A stretch of DNA of 64,000 nt from Membranipora membranacea (GCA_914767715.1 OU612071.1:3164001-3228000), one strand, 5' to 3'; shown: positions 1 through 12,054, counted from the stretch's first letter. Notes: generated from the sequence alone by a model not told the origin. A program made the numbers and translations.

Positions 1-1046
1 GTCTGAGTTTGAATTCCTCTCTAAATGAAAAGGTCCATAGAAATAAGGATTTACTTAACAAGAAAATATATCTAATAAAAAACTCTTTATATATATATCT
101 TTTTCTAACAGGTTTAATTGTACTTTTCTCCCAGGGGATTATTATATTAACACAATGTCCTCCATGAATTTTATTATTCAACCTTTTCTGTCATAACGAT
201 CCATCGCTGATTTCTTTTACATGTTGCTAGTCTGTTACTGTTAGCTTCCATCTAAAATCTACAGTAAGATTTTATATCCTGTCAGCTTACTTATAATCTG
301 CAGAAATCTCTAATGTGTGACCATGTTAACTTTTATTACTAGATGTGAATCCCAAACTGCGTTCAATCTGAACAGGAATTTGTAAATTTGTTTATTAGTG
401 TATTATACAAGGGTAAATACAATAATTGTGTTCTCTATTTGAGTATGTGATGTTCTGCTGCCATCACTGTATAGAATTATACCATATATGTTAGTTACCG
501 GCAGCTAGTAGAACTTTGTTATATGGAGGTAGAATCAACTCTGTGGATATTACTCTATTCCCTTTTTTTGTTTCTCAAAAGTGAATCTCAGATTTTTAGG
601 CTATTGGAAGGCATCATTGAGGTACATGTTACACAGTGAGGCATTTCTTGTCTCTAATAGAATATGATGTTTTGTGATATTATGATTATTTCAGTGAGGT
701 GAGTTTTCTATTTTAAGTCTTTTAAATGTTATGAATATAAGTATTTATAATAGAGATACAATTACATCACTGTTACTCCACCTTGTTATATACAAGCCTC
801 CACAGCTTATTATTACTATCAGTGATTCTCACACTCAAGTTTGTACTAGATTGGAGTTGGCTCCCCTTAATGCCCTCCATAAGTTTATGACTGTTCTGAG
901 TTGATATTTTGGGACCGCCAGCTGAGGTGTCCAGCATATGCAACTCAACATCGAGACTGAGGTCTTAGATAAAATTTTCGGGTATGTTAAAATAAAATGG
1001 CCTATGTTATGTCCTGAAGTGAGAACCTCCCAACAAAAGTCACACC

Positions 1047-1126
1047 TTTGTTCGGTTCGATTCCAGCAATATATGGCAGGTCGTGTAAGACCTGACACGG
1101 CTGCTTACACCCCTCAGTCCAGTCAC
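1047..1126 (-). pseudogene. RING-exon remnant in left arm
   Basis: The reverse strand reads DWTEGCKQPCQ, then after a short deletion DLPYIAGIEPNK, followed by AAAG|GTGTGA. The intact RING gene at 59137-59422 reads DWSEGCKQPCQACF...DLPNIAGIDLNK followed by its splice donor. Reading frame, donor position and flanking residues all agree. The stretch corresponding to the final zinc ligand and TVPKKSDIRNLTPN is missing, and no first half of the RING is recognisable upstream. This is a degenerate paralogous exon carried in the repeat arm. Confidence 0.75.
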
Positions 1127-1410
1127 CGTCCGGACCTAATAAAATCAATACACTGAAATCCTAACACTGAGCAGCCAGTAACTATGAATCAGACTAAAAT
1201 TATTATTTGCATTCTTTTCTGTGGCTGACTATCACTTCTCAAACACATTCCTCTGAGCCATATGATTAAATGAGTCGCTAAATTCTTGTTGGCACCTAAT
1301 ATAACCAATTTAGGGAAAGCAAATGTAGCGATCAATATGCCAATTCTGAAATCATCAGATGGTGTTCCGGAAACCAGAAACATTATCCAGCACAACCTTC
1401 CATCTAGCTA

Positions 1411-1480
1411 GTCTCGACAAGCTTTGTCGTGTGGGAGGGAGACTGGTGTTCCTCCCCAACAAAGCTTGCCAATTAAGACA
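1411..1480. repeat. Short AAGCTT hairpin repeat (copy in left arm)
   Basis: TCGACAAGCTTTGTCG, a GGGAGG spacer and ACAAAGCTTG form an imperfect hairpin. Related hairpins lie at 15490-15572, 17672-17743 and 39948-39996. Confidence 0.55.
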
Positions 1481-3047
1481 AGCTTCTTTTTATCCAGTCA
1501 CTAGAGTAATGCAGAGAGATGTTAAGATATACTGTGAATAAAATTGAAAGAAACCAAGGCGAATGCAAACTCAAAATATATAAATTCATGAAAAGAATAT
1601 AAGGGATTGTCCACGCTTGTGCAAAAATAGCTAATCAATAAGAGAATCAAACAACTAGTAGTCTAAGTAATTCTGTTCAGCTGTTCAATCTGTTCAGCCT
1701 GTTCAGTAATTTAGTTACCTCTGAGCAGCTTGTCACCATCAATGCTAGTTTGAATATATAGATCAAGAGTAGACTATGATGTGAATCCCACCGAATAGCC
1801 AAGTGAATGTAAATCTATAACATTAGATAAACTGCCGTATGGATCTGTTAAGTCACCCGTTTATATCTTAACCAAATTCTTCAGAGCTTCGGCACCTCTT
1901 ATCAATAGCAGTGAACTTTTGTAGTATGTTTATTTATGGCTAAAATTTCTGTGTTAAAAGACTAACAGTTTCTTTATCATTGTCGTCCATTTATTAATGT
2001 TCTCATTTGATCAGGAGTTTTATTTCACATTCCAATCCATCCAATAATGAGCTCTGGATTATTAAGTGCTCGGAAGATCACCACTATTCATCACCAGCAT
2101 GCATGGCAACCAAGCAGTAATATGTTACTCTCTGGTTTGGATGAAGGTGTAATGATAAATCTTATGGGTTGGTACACATGTAGTAGTATAAAAAATTCTC
2201 TCCTGTCGAAATGTATCTAGAAGGGCTCTTACAGCAATGAGGAACATAATTGCCGTTCTCCATGATTTTATACCTGAGAGACAGTCTAGTAGACTTTGAT
2301 TTTCTGCCACACTTCATGACAATATATCAGTTGGTTCCCACAGATTCAGATTACTTTTGTTTTGAGCAGCTATTTAAGTTCTTTATACCACTTTGAATAA
2401 TGTGTCATTCTGGTTCATTTAATAACTAGATATAAATGATTTCCTGGTATACAAATCTTATATTACAAACTGAATAATCAATATCAGATATATTAAAATA
2501 TGAGAAAATGAATAAGATTATCAAGGAGTTAAAGAATTTGAGCCTTGGGAGGGTTATGTGAGGTAATCTGATCCAACATATGGATTCCTCGTGTCTTTTT
2601 GCATCTACAGGACCAAGTTCCTAATCTCTGTGACCATCATGTGAGGAATAATGACCTGATATAGAAGTGCTCACTTTATTGGTTAGAAAACCTTTATTTT
2701 GGGAATCCCCAATTCAGGATGACGTAGGGGCGGAGCTCACATTATCGCAATTACTACCGTAGGGTCGCGTATTGTAGCCGCATGGTTAATGTCCATGAGT
2801 GGTTAAAACTTAGTCAAGCATACCGCGGTTATAATAAGGGCATTGTTTCTAAATTCTATAGGCAGGCGGCTAATGAGTGAACCAAGGAGTAAAAGTCTTT
2901 TACTCCTTGAGTGAACATACATACTAACTCAATTGTAACATGCTAGCATCGACTATATATCTCTTATTATTATTAACAATATCCGACCTCAGAAGAGACA
3001 TATAAATTTGGAGAGCTCAATGTATGATAATTTTATGTAGGTGTAAC

Positions 3048-4657
3048 AAGGATGTGGTTACAACTAGGGACGGAGGGGACAGACTTGTGTTTGTTGGTAG
3101 TAAACTCTGGAGACTAGCAGCAGAGGAATTTCACATGCTAACCAGGACTATGCTAGATATGCAGTTTCATTTTTCTTCATTGAATGACAATTCAACAGTG
3201 GAGGATATAGAGCTGATAACACAAACAGACATCAATGAAAGTTTGCTTAGTTTCACTTTTGCAAACTTCTATTCTTGTCAATGGGACGCAGCTGTCGATC
3301 TGATACAGATACTGATGATCCGAATGAGAATGTTTGCTACATTCTGGCACATTCTCATCTCAAGTTAAAGATCTACAAACAGGCCCTGAAGCTGTATCAA
3401 CAAGTACGTGATGACAAACTGAAGATGAAAAAGTACGGGGTCAAACTGACTGAGGTCTACAGAGGTATGGGAAAGTGTAATGAAGGGATTGGAAATCTAA
3501 GTGATGCGAAGAGAATGTATGAGTTAGCAGAGAAAAGTTTGACTGGAATTCGGTCACCAGAGAATAAGAAAGAACGCACTCTCATTCAGTTTGAATGGGC
3601 CAAACTGCTTATGCTGCTGTATCCGAACGGTCGACACCTCTACAGATGCTTGTCAAGGTTCTGAAGGAGTTCATCCTTTACACAGCAACGGATGGGAAGA
3701 GCAAAGATGACAGTTTGATTGCAGGATTCAACGAGATGAGTTTTGAAGACAGACTTGACTATATAAACAATCCTACTAGAGAAATGGCACACTGCGTCTT
3801 TATTATCGGGAGAATTCTCGATCTATGTGGCAGGAAAGATATCTCTAAGCTCTACTTCACCAAGTCGCGATCATTAGGCCTGAAAATGGTTATCGACAAG
3901 AACGTTGACGGCGAAACAAAAGTTGCAATCCTCACCGATCTTGGAAGAATATTCAAACATAAGAAATTCCTCGACACAGCTTCTGACATCAGCACGAGGC
4001 TTTTACCAACTGATGGGCGAGTGAGAGATCTCATGTGCGAGATTGTGCTGACTCGAGGGGAGCTGTGTGTCAGCTGCCAGCCAGAACCTACCCAGAGCCG
4101 CTACCAGAGGATAAACTGTTAGACAATATCATGTTAGACTGTGAGGTTGAGACATCAGAGGATGTTAGAGAACCAGAAGGTAATGATCAGTGGTATCTTA
4201 CAGCCAAGAGGACGCTTGACAAAGCTCATCATAATCAGCCAACTCACATCGACTATGGGAGACTAGAGAAGACACAAGGTGATCTGGCAAAGTGCAGGGG
4301 TGAGGATATGGGGATAACACTCAAGCATTATTCAGCTTCTTTAGATGTATACCATAGGAATTATTCAAACTTGAATGCTGCCCGAGTTCTTGTGGCTATT
4401 GCTGGAGTAGCGAAAGAGAATAGAGACTTTACCAAGGTGGATTATTCACTTGAAGAAGCAGAAGGATATATGGAGGAATCTTTCGGGAAAGCAGCATGTA
4501 ATGAGGAGTCTTGTTAGAGAAAGAGGAATCATTCTGAGAGCTCTTGGACAAGATGAACAAGCAAAGGCTTTAGAGGAAAAAGCAAGAGAGATAGAGGAAT
4601 GTCTCACTGAGGAGAAGAAGAGGTTAGCTAACTATATCAGTCAGCACAGCAGTAAAG
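3048..4657 (+). pseudogene. TPR gene copy 1, large exon, 5'-truncated and frameshifted
   Basis: This stretch is homologous to the C-terminal two thirds of the large exon of the ankyrin-NTase-TPR gene at 26920-29704. It begins at the equivalent of DVVTxRDGG, directly at the end of the left inverted-repeat arm, so the NTase and linker parts are missing. The homologous reading frame changes four times, near 3290, 3635, 4080 and 4500; few in-frame stops occur otherwise. TPR-like helices are clear (HSHLKLKIYKQALKLYQQ; YRGMGKCNEGIGNLSDAKRMYE). It ends AGTAAAG|GTAAGT at 4657, a good donor at the same codon phase as the other copies, and the matching last exon lies at 9516-9598. A 5'-truncated pseudogene is most likely, although frame errors from assembly cannot be excluded. 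Confidence 0.85.
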
Positions 4658-7600
4658 GTAAGTATGTAACAAACCTGTAAAACTATATTACTCATAGTAC
4701 TTTACTGGATTTACAAACAAACATCGACGTAGAAAACAGCAGGTGTATGGTTGAAATGCTAGCTGACAGCTTATTGTCCTACCTTATTTCATGGGATTTG
4801 TCTGCACTACGATTGTCGCACCCAATGAAGGCCTAGATTTTGAAAAATTACCACTGTGGAAATCGCATATAGAAACCAGATTTGAACAATCAACCTCAGC
4901 CATTCACTGTCTTTATGGCTTGTGAAAAATTTTGAGAATGAGAATGAGAATAGAGTTATTCAAAATTCCAGCCTTTGTGTTTGGCATAATGCTATAATGT
5001 CATGTTCTTGCTTGTAATGTTTCCAAATGACAGCCTCATTAACTTTCTCCTTTACATGTGCTTTGATTGACTGTATTAAGTATGATGGTTTCATGGTTAC
5101 ACAGTGTAGTTAAGGTCAGATCTGTGCCTTTTTTTGCGACATATAGACTTCAATGGAGATTAACCCACCTGCGATAACTTGACCAGTTGTTGTCCGATTT
5201 GGACATTTGAGCTATCATTTGAAAGGTTTTTCAATGGGTCATTGTACATTTTGTCTGTCATGAGGGTTGACCCAAAATGTTTATCACTTTTGGGGGAAAA
5301 AGGGTATTTTTAGGGTCAAAAACATGCCTTTAACCCACCTGATTTAATTTCTTTCCTGTTGAACTTATCACTATGGATGTTTCTCAGATGGTAGAAAACA
5401 TATTTATCTTTTGTACATTTTTAATCTTATGCCATTTGATATAATATTAAAGGGGTGAGAGGCTTTCATAGGTGAGTGACATCCATTTTTCATGATAAAT
5501 TTTCTAGCCATTATTTGGGCAATGATAATTTATATTGTAGCACGCCTGCCTATCGAATGCGTTATATGCTGTAATTGAAGCGGTGTGTTAATTCATGGTC
5601 CATTGAGCACTTGTTGATCATCCTTGATCACGCTTGCAGAGCATGCTAGATGCAGATAGTAACTGCCTATTTTGCAAGACTGTCCAGTGGTGATAATCGT
5701 TCTACAGTATTTAGGCCGGCTGCTCAGGGAAGAACTTAAATTGCTCCAGCAATCACTGATACTGGATAGGGAAGTTGCTATAAATTGAGAACAATTGTAC
5801 TCTGACTTGCTGACATAGATTGAATCGGATTTTACGAACTAGGAAGTATGTATGTTTTGTATGGGATGGCTCTTCTTACTAAATACAGTACACCACCGGG
5901 CAATCATATCGAGTCTCATGATGATATCAGATCAGCGGAGGATGTACCAATTGCAGGGTAAGTACAATGACAAACTGAATCAAATGTTAGGACAGTCGAA
6001 TCGCAGGCCTACTATTAAATTTTATTTTAATATAGAAGTTTCCTCAATTAAACATTTATCGATAGTCATCATTTATTACGTGAGCATCGACACCATATAA
6101 TATGTATCCAGCTGAGAAGTGAAGCTGTTGCTGCCAGATCGCAATTCCGCATGTATGTAGAGAACAAACATAAACAGGTTCAGATCCTTGGAACGGAGCC
6201 TGCCTTTTTCACAGTGACAGTGCCACTCATAAGCTCTAAATACAAAGTTGCTAAAATGATGCTTATCTATTTTATGAGCCTTAACAAATCAATTTGTTTT
6301 CTTTTTACCGGTATGAACTTGTAGCGGTAGTGTCCATCTTGTTGTTGTTAAGGGCATTGACATCTCCCGGGCATCCATGCTATGGTGAACATACCGTTTC
6401 TCTCTTCATGGTTAGTTACATTTTCTCGCTTTTTTTTCCATTTTTAAATCTTATGATGATGGGTATTTCATATATCTCTAGGCTGAGGACATGAGGCTCG
6501 GAAGAACTTCTGGCGCAGCTGCAATCACTAAAGATTTCCGATACACTCAGCCTTGCATATGAGGGTATTTAATCAAACTACAAAGCAGAGAACTTCTGTA
6601 GAAGTATTTTCTCCTGCAACTCATCTTTTCACATTTGAAATTGGTCTCCATTATAGGAATATTTTGATTTAACTTGTAACACAGTTCTCTGGATTTTATA
6701 GAGAGTCCAGGTTAATTGGAACATTGTAATTCTGGTAATTTTAGAAAAAGTGGCATTGGCTGAATACTGTTTACCACTCCTTTCCAATTTAACTATTGTG
6801 ATCACCTACATCTGTGGGATGCAGATAGCGGTGTTCTATCCAGATTTCAACTTGATCCCTGCTGTACATTGATATTGTTTACTCATGTGGAGAAATTGGC
6901 TTTGCGTCTGAATATTTCAGAAACCATTTATGAGAATTTATTTTTGTTCCTATCAGCAATTGAAAAACTTTAATTACATTTCATGAAGCCCTGACAGCAT
7001 TCGTAAATAAGTATTGGTTATCGTCTGCGGGAGGAAAAATCATCAGGCATTTGTTTTTTGTGATCAAAGTCATCTACGATCCGGTGCTTGTTAATTGGAT
7101 CTAACATGACATAGATAAACCTCTGTAAAATCCCGACTAAAGCACCTTTATCAGTAATATGTGGACAGAGGAACTCAAAAAAAATTTAATCCGGTTTCCG
7201 TTGTACTATGAAAAAAGCCACGGAGCTATATCTGTCTCAGAGAAGAGAAAATCACAATTATTTTTGAATGATATACACAAATAAGAGAGCCCTCAGGTCT
7301 ATTTCTGTTAATTAGGGGAGAGTTCGTTGGCATCCTTTGATCGTTTTCCAATAACAGTTTGGCTATTGCAGTTCAACAGGAATCATGCTGAGATAATATA
7401 GTAAATAGTTGACTTTCTTTTCATGTTGGTTGCGCAATTTAATAATACCTCTCTGTCAAATAGACACACTATCTATTATTTTTTTTGCAGCTGCTAAGAT
7501 TATAAGAAGTTAGGGCTGGGTATTATTGAACTTTGGGTGCTTCACTTACTATTGTTAAGATTTATAAATAACTTCACAGACCGCTGGGGAGATTTCTATC

Positions 7601-8100
7601 ATGTTGAAAGCGAGAGGACACGCACACGAAAACTGTGTGTAGTCCAATGGTCAATGCCCGTGAGAATTTTTTCTGCATATCTTTTGAATGAACTGGTGAG
7701 GTAATTCCTTGTATGATGTTTTTTTTTATAGATTGAGATTTTAGTGGACATCTTATATGACTGGACCTATTGCGTTTTGAAAAAACAGTACTGTACAAGA
7801 GCCAAGATCGATTTCTCTATCGCCTAAACAAAGCCTTTACAGTGCTTCCCGATGAATGACTTCATCTCAAGATGCTGCTCGAACGACTCCCTATGCCTGG
7901 CTCTGTTTTTTTGGCAAGTGGCCGTACTTTTGTTGCATAAAAGACACTTCTTCAAGGGATTAGGCTGTGTTTTCTTTGCTCGATGTTAGCTGTCTTACAA
8001 AACTTGTTCAATGAAAATATGAAAATGGTTTTGCAACTTATTATATTACCATGACTTCCTTATTAGCAGGTACTGCCAGTTATTGAGCTAAACTTTCTCT

Positions 8101-8110
8101 TGAAGTATAC

Positions 8111-8144
<34 letters not shown>

Positions 8145-8155
8145 ATAGTTTTTTA
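8101..8155. repeat. TA microsatellite
   Basis: A run of alternating T and A (TATATATA...) passes into TATGTATGTATATA. It is simple repeat DNA. Confidence 0.85.
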
Positions 8156-8311
8156 TCCGTATTCACTATTCTATTTTCTCCATATTCAGCAAATAAATCT
8201 TAGTATTATAGAGTCAGACAACGATATTCTCGAGTTTTGATTCAGATTTAGTTTTGTCATGTTAACTCTAGAACAAGATTAATCCAATTGTCTGCATTCC
8301 TGTTGCTCCCT

Positions 8312-8350
8312 TCCACTGGTAACGCCGCAGGCCTGCGGCGTGACCAGTGG
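8312..8350. repeat. GC-rich palindrome
   Basis: CCACTGGT-A-ACGCCGCAGG is followed at once by its complement CCTGCGGCGT-G-ACCAGTGG, giving a 38-bp palindrome with a single mismatched pair and no loop. It stands out in an AT-rich setting. It may be the ends of two abutting elements or a small cruciform site. Confidence 0.7.
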
Positions 8351-8429
8351 ATTGGGATCGACTTGGAAGACTGGGTAGGAAGACTGTTTGATTCTGTTTT
8401 GTCCGATCGAAGATTTGTATCTTAGTTAA

Positions 8430-8530
8430 ATGGTCACTGCTTGCTCGTAGTATCATCAGAGACTATAGATAATAGTCTCTGGTATCATACCACAGTTTGC
8501 CAGACAAAAGCAAACATTTTTCAATGTCAC
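8430..8530 (+). repeat. ~100-bp direct repeat, copy 1
   Basis: The block running from GGTCACTGCTTGCTCGTAG to TTTTTCAATGTCAC recurs almost unchanged at 9115-9215. It includes a small palindrome, CAGAGACTAT-agata-ATAGTCTCTG. Confidence 0.8.
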
Positions 8531-8708
8531 CAATCTTTGGTACTGATTTTAGTAAATCTTGAAGCTGCTGCGATACAACAAACATCATTTCCTTGAATAC
8601 ATTGCCTGCAATCAGAAACCACAACTTAACGACATAGGCAGTAGACATGTGCTTGCGGTCTGGTAATTGATAAAACTGGTAGTAAATGTTTGATGAACTA
8701 TCATTCAA
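8463..8708 (-). CDS. Unrecognised open frame, possible exon fragment
   Basis: An 81-codon frame contains an amphipathic stretch (VSQQLQDLLKSVPKIGDIEK, then CLLLSGKLWYDT). A possible acceptor, TTTCTGATTGCAG, lies within it before the codons for NVFKEMM. Part of the frame (DIEKCL.LSGKLWYDT) is repeated at 9150-9215, where it soon meets a stop. I cannot assign a family. It may be an exon captured in a repeat, or chance. Confidence 0.25.
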   Translation of the reverse strand: MNDSSSNIYYQFYQLPDRKHMSTAYVVKLWFLIAGNVFKEMMFVVSQQLQDLLKSVPKIGDIEKCLLLSGKLWYDTRDYYL

Positions 8709-8762
8709 TATCTACAAGCAAGACATGGTGTGATATCATTAGGGAATAAATTTGTATTACGT

Positions 8763-8794
8763 CCAGAGACTATAGATAATATCTATAGTCTCTG
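8763..8794. repeat. Perfect small palindrome
   Basis: CAGAGACTATAGATA, one A, then TATCTATAGTCTCTG: 15-bp arms with a 1-nt centre. The same arm sequence occurs inside both copies of the 8430/9115 direct repeat. Confidence 0.75.
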
Positions 8795-9114
8795 TTACGG
8801 CTGAAGCTTTGTCTAGCCAATGCTGAGATTTACAACGGCAGCAGCGTACACAATCAAAGAGATTTCAATCAAGCAGCCTCAAAAACTAGCATAGTGTAGG
8901 ATTATAACTGACTTGTACCTATCATTGTCTTCAGATCATGAAGAGGTTTTAACTAGGCAACCTCATACTCCAATACTAAATCCCTGTTTCCATCCAGCCC
9001 ACAGAGCAATGCAGGCGGTCTTTTGATGCCAGCGAGTTTTTTTTAGAGCCTCAGTTTCATCTCTGGCTTGAGCATTTCAACACAATCGACCCCACGACTT
9101 TCCAGCTCAGTTTC

Positions 9115-9215
9115 ATGGTCACTGCTTGCTCGTAGTATCATCAGAGACTATAGATAATAGTCTCAGGTATCATACCACAGTTTGCCAGACAAATGCAAAC
9201 ATTTTTCAATGTCAC
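9115..9215 (+). repeat. ~100-bp direct repeat, copy 2
   Basis: Near-identical to 8430-8530, about 685 bp downstream and in the same orientation. Confidence 0.8.
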
Positions 9216-9384
9216 TGCTCACAAAATATTTCATAGCGTAAGCTTCATATCATAGTCATTCATCGCTATTCATCGCTCTAACCATAACCACAACTATTCA
9301 TAACACTAACCACAATGCCCTAACCACAAGTACTTGTATGGAGATCATCACTTGGAAGTTATGCTGTGTATTTGCTCATGTGAT

Positions 9385-9515
9385 AGTGTGTCAAGTTTAG
9401 CGCAGTGGTATGGCTTTGGCTTAGAATGCACAAGGTCCTGGGTTCGAGGTTGAGGTAAATGCTTCAAAACTTCTCATCTTGGACAACAATCTGACCTTAA
9501 CTACACTGTGTACAG
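9385..9515 (+). mobile_element. tRNA-derived SINE
   Basis: Polymerase III promoter-like boxes are present: box A TTAGCGCAGTGGTATGG and box B GGTCCTGGGTTCGAGG, spaced as in a tRNA. An unrelated body ending CTGACCTTAACTACACTGTG follows. The tail also occurs reversed at 5098-5122. Its last bases, TGTGTACAG, form the splice acceptor in front of the last exon of TPR copy 1. The tRNA fold is not complete, so this is a SINE rather than a working tRNA gene. Confidence 0.65.
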
Positions 9516-9598
9516 GTGATCCTGCCGATGCCTTGCTTCCAATGCGTCAAGAATTGATGCGCAAGAATGTGGAAAATGATAAAAACGAGACTAGATAA
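9516..9598 (+). pseudogene. TPR copy 1, last coding exon
   Basis: After the acceptor TGTGTACAG, the exon completes the split Gly codon left by AGTAAAG at 4657 and reads GDPADALLPMRQELMRKN and a few more residues to a TAA. The last exon of the intact-looking gene (25829-25771) reads GDSADMLLPMREELLRKNL and stop. Phase, acceptor position and sequence agree, so this is the genuine C-terminal exon of the family. It belongs to a copy whose large exon is frameshifted. Confidence 0.8.
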
Positions 9599-10235
9599 AA
9601 GACATAGCTCAACTTCACAAGAGGTGGGAAGTTATCATGTGCTCAGAAAGTATATACATATCAGTGATTGAGGTCTGAGTCAGATAAAATCATCTGAATG
9701 CGATTTAGTAGTAGTTATAACTATCTATGGAGAGACGATCTCTAAAGCACATGCATTACATTTATTGGCAATTCCGCTTTCTTAAATATGATGAAGAAGA
9801 AATCTGACCAGTATCTTACATATTATACTTATGTTTTTAGGTATGCGTTAACAAAACCTTAAAGCAATACAGCTATATAGTAAAACAGAGAAGTTCTACT
9901 CTGTGACAGAATTGAAGAAGTCACTTCAAAGACCTCATCTCAATATTCAGTGTATAAGATTACTTCATATTAACCCTGTGACCTCATATAATATCCCTGT
10001 ATAAGGAAACTGCTCCTAAACGACACATTCAATACATTGTATAGTTTACTTTTAATCTCATTAATATTATTTGTATGTAATGAGAATAGATTCCATATGA
10101 CCCAGCACTGTCAGTGTGATAAGAAGATGCTATAAGTATTCTATCTCCTTTCTGTCTGTCTACAAGTTTTATTTACTGCTTTGTGTTATGCCTGTACACT
10201 CCAGTGTGCAAAGATGTTTGCTAATAAATGACATT
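9599..10235 (+). other. 3'UTR of TPR copy 1
   Basis: Blocks at about 9910-10000 and 10140-10230 match the reverse complement of 25600-25145, the region below the last exon of copy 2. An AATAAA at 10223-10228 lies at the matching end, so this is probably the old 3'UTR and polyadenylation region. Confidence 0.6.
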
Positions 10236-10247
10236 CAATTAACTTAC

Positions 10248-10560
10248 GCTCTTAAAGAATTTGAGCCTTGGGAGGGTTATGTGCGGTAATTTGATCCAAT
10301 ATATGGATTCCTAATCTCTGTGACCATCGTGTGAGGAATAATGACCTGAAATAGAAGTGCTCACTTTATTAGCTAGAAAACTTTTTAGTTGGGAATCCTT
10401 CCTTCAGAATTACGCGAGTAACATTAACACCGTTGAAATGTCCTCAAGTTTAGTAAGGAGATGGGTACTTGACACTATAAAGGTATTTCATGAGCAGAAA
10501 ACAAAAACAGAAATCACTATATTATTAACGTAAGGTTGCGTATTGTAACCACGTGGCTTG
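10248..10560 (+). repeat. Partial copy of the inverted-repeat arm
   Basis: Similar to left-arm 2530-2790 in the same orientation (TTAAAGAATTTGAGCCTTGG ... GCGTATTGTA-CC-CGTGG), with internal differences. It begins at TTAA immediately after the TPR copy 1 3'UTR. Confidence 0.75.
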
Positions 10561-12054
10561 TTGGTGAACAGGCCTGGATTAATTTAGGAAACAAAACACA
10601 GATTTTAGCCATATCACACCAGCAAGCCCACTGTCATTTAACCACAATATCTAGCCGCCCAGGCAATATAATGATGAAGAAATGTGCACACTATGTGTTA
10701 CATGCTAATGCCCTCCCACCACCAAGTAGAGTAGAGTAGCGCCTGAGCTCGAAGGCTGCACTCGTATTGCTCTCTCCTTTTAGTATTTTACTGGTCTTAA
10801 ACATTACACACCTCATCGAGACTTATACCATTCTGAAGAGCTTCAACGATTTCGTCTTCTTATACAACCAGCACCTATTCAGCCGTTTGGACCCTGAGCG
10901 AAACAAATAATTACGATGACATCATAACTGGCTGTTTATACCACCCTCCCAGCGCTGAGATCGATGATACGCTAGAATATTTCGGCGGTGTTTTAGCACA
11001 GCTAAGTAAGAAACACCCACTTGCCAAATTTGTAATAGCTGGTGATTTCAACCATTTGCCAGTAGAGGGTTTGTTTAAGCAGCTGGATATATATAATTTA
11101 GTTGACTTTAATACACGCGAACAACCAAAACTGGACCTCTTACTGACAAATATAGTGGATTATAAGCGAGCAGTTGAGCTTGCACCAATATCAAATAATG
11201 ACCACTGTTGTATACTGTCAAAAAGCAACAAAGCCAAGAAAGCTTCTAAGTACATCCGCACCAACAAGCGGCTAATTACACCAGAGCAGAAAACCCGAGT
11301 ACTGCATGACATAGCCAAAGAGACCTGGAACAATGTTTAGCTCTCGACAAATGTGCACACCAAGGATGATGCTCTGCATACCCCCATCAATAGGATTATA
11401 GATCATCACTGTCCATTTTGAACTCACATAGTACGAAGAGACCGCCCTGCTTGGATGACGAATAGCATATCCAAGTTAGTGCAAGCCAGAGATAAAGCTC
11501 ATAAGAACAGATGTAAATCCTGGAAAGTGTTAAGGGCACTGGTTCAAGGTAAAATCAGAGCCAGTAAAAGAGCATTTGTGAAAAATCAGCTCAACAAAAA
11601 TCAAAATACCAAAGAATGGTGGTCTACATTAAAATCCATAACACAGCTGAACAAAACAACCAGCGAGGTAAAGCAACCAATTATAGAAGGCCGTCCTATG
11701 ACCAGTCAGTACTTCTGATAACAGCTTAATAACTAATATGCATCTGTAGGTGGTCAACGAATCTCAGACATTGATCCGGATAAAACCCCAGAATCTAAGA
11801 CTCTACAACCCCTCAGTATAGGCGAGGTAAAACATCTACTCAATAAACTTGACACCTCAAAAGCAACATCTAAGGAGGATTTCCCAACCTGGGTCTCCTT
11901 GGAAGGGAATCAACTGTATGCTCGCAAGTGCCGAATATCCAGACAGGTGGAAACGCGCGCAGATCAACCCTATTCCTAAGATATCGTGTCCTACTAAGAA
12001 CAAGGACTACCGCCCAATATCACTGATCTGTCACCTGGGCAAGTTATGTAAGAA

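Larger units (their letters stand above)
1..3047 (+). repeat. Left arm of a ~3-kb inverted repeat
   Basis: The arm is the reverse complement of 13918-17038 over its whole length, with scattered substitutions and small indels. Position 1 pairs with about 17038 and 3047 with about 13918. The arm starts at or before the window edge, so its outer boundary cannot be seen. It contains a decayed RING exon (1047-1126, minus), a short AAGCTT hairpin (about 1411-1480) and a run of CTGTTCAG-like words near 1675-1710. The inner end stops where homology to the TPR gene begins. It may be a segmental inverted duplication rather than a transposon, since no terminal motif or target duplication is visible. Confidence 0.9.
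4658..9384 (+). other. Intron-like stretch of TPR copy 1; mostly unrecognised
   Basis: This lies between the donor at 4658 and the last exon at 9516, far longer than the equivalent 1.09-kb intron of copy 2, so it is probably expanded by insertions. At 5098-5122 is a reverse match to the tail of the SINE at 9385-9515. At 8101-8145 is a TA-rich microsatellite. At 8312-8350 is a near-perfect palindrome. 8430-9215 holds a direct repeat and small palindromes. I recognise nothing in 5130-8090. Confidence 0.5.

Noticed and set aside
2125-2310. AVRALLDTF in the arms as an ankyrin remnant
   Set aside because: Only about eight residues agree with the ankyrin unit ETVRALLDTL and the surrounding codons do not. 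Too short to claim, though the arms do contain other gene remnants.
9255-9340. Telomere-like CTAACC words
   Set aside because: The words (CTAACCATAACC, CTAACCACA) are irregular and few. It is not a telomeric array.
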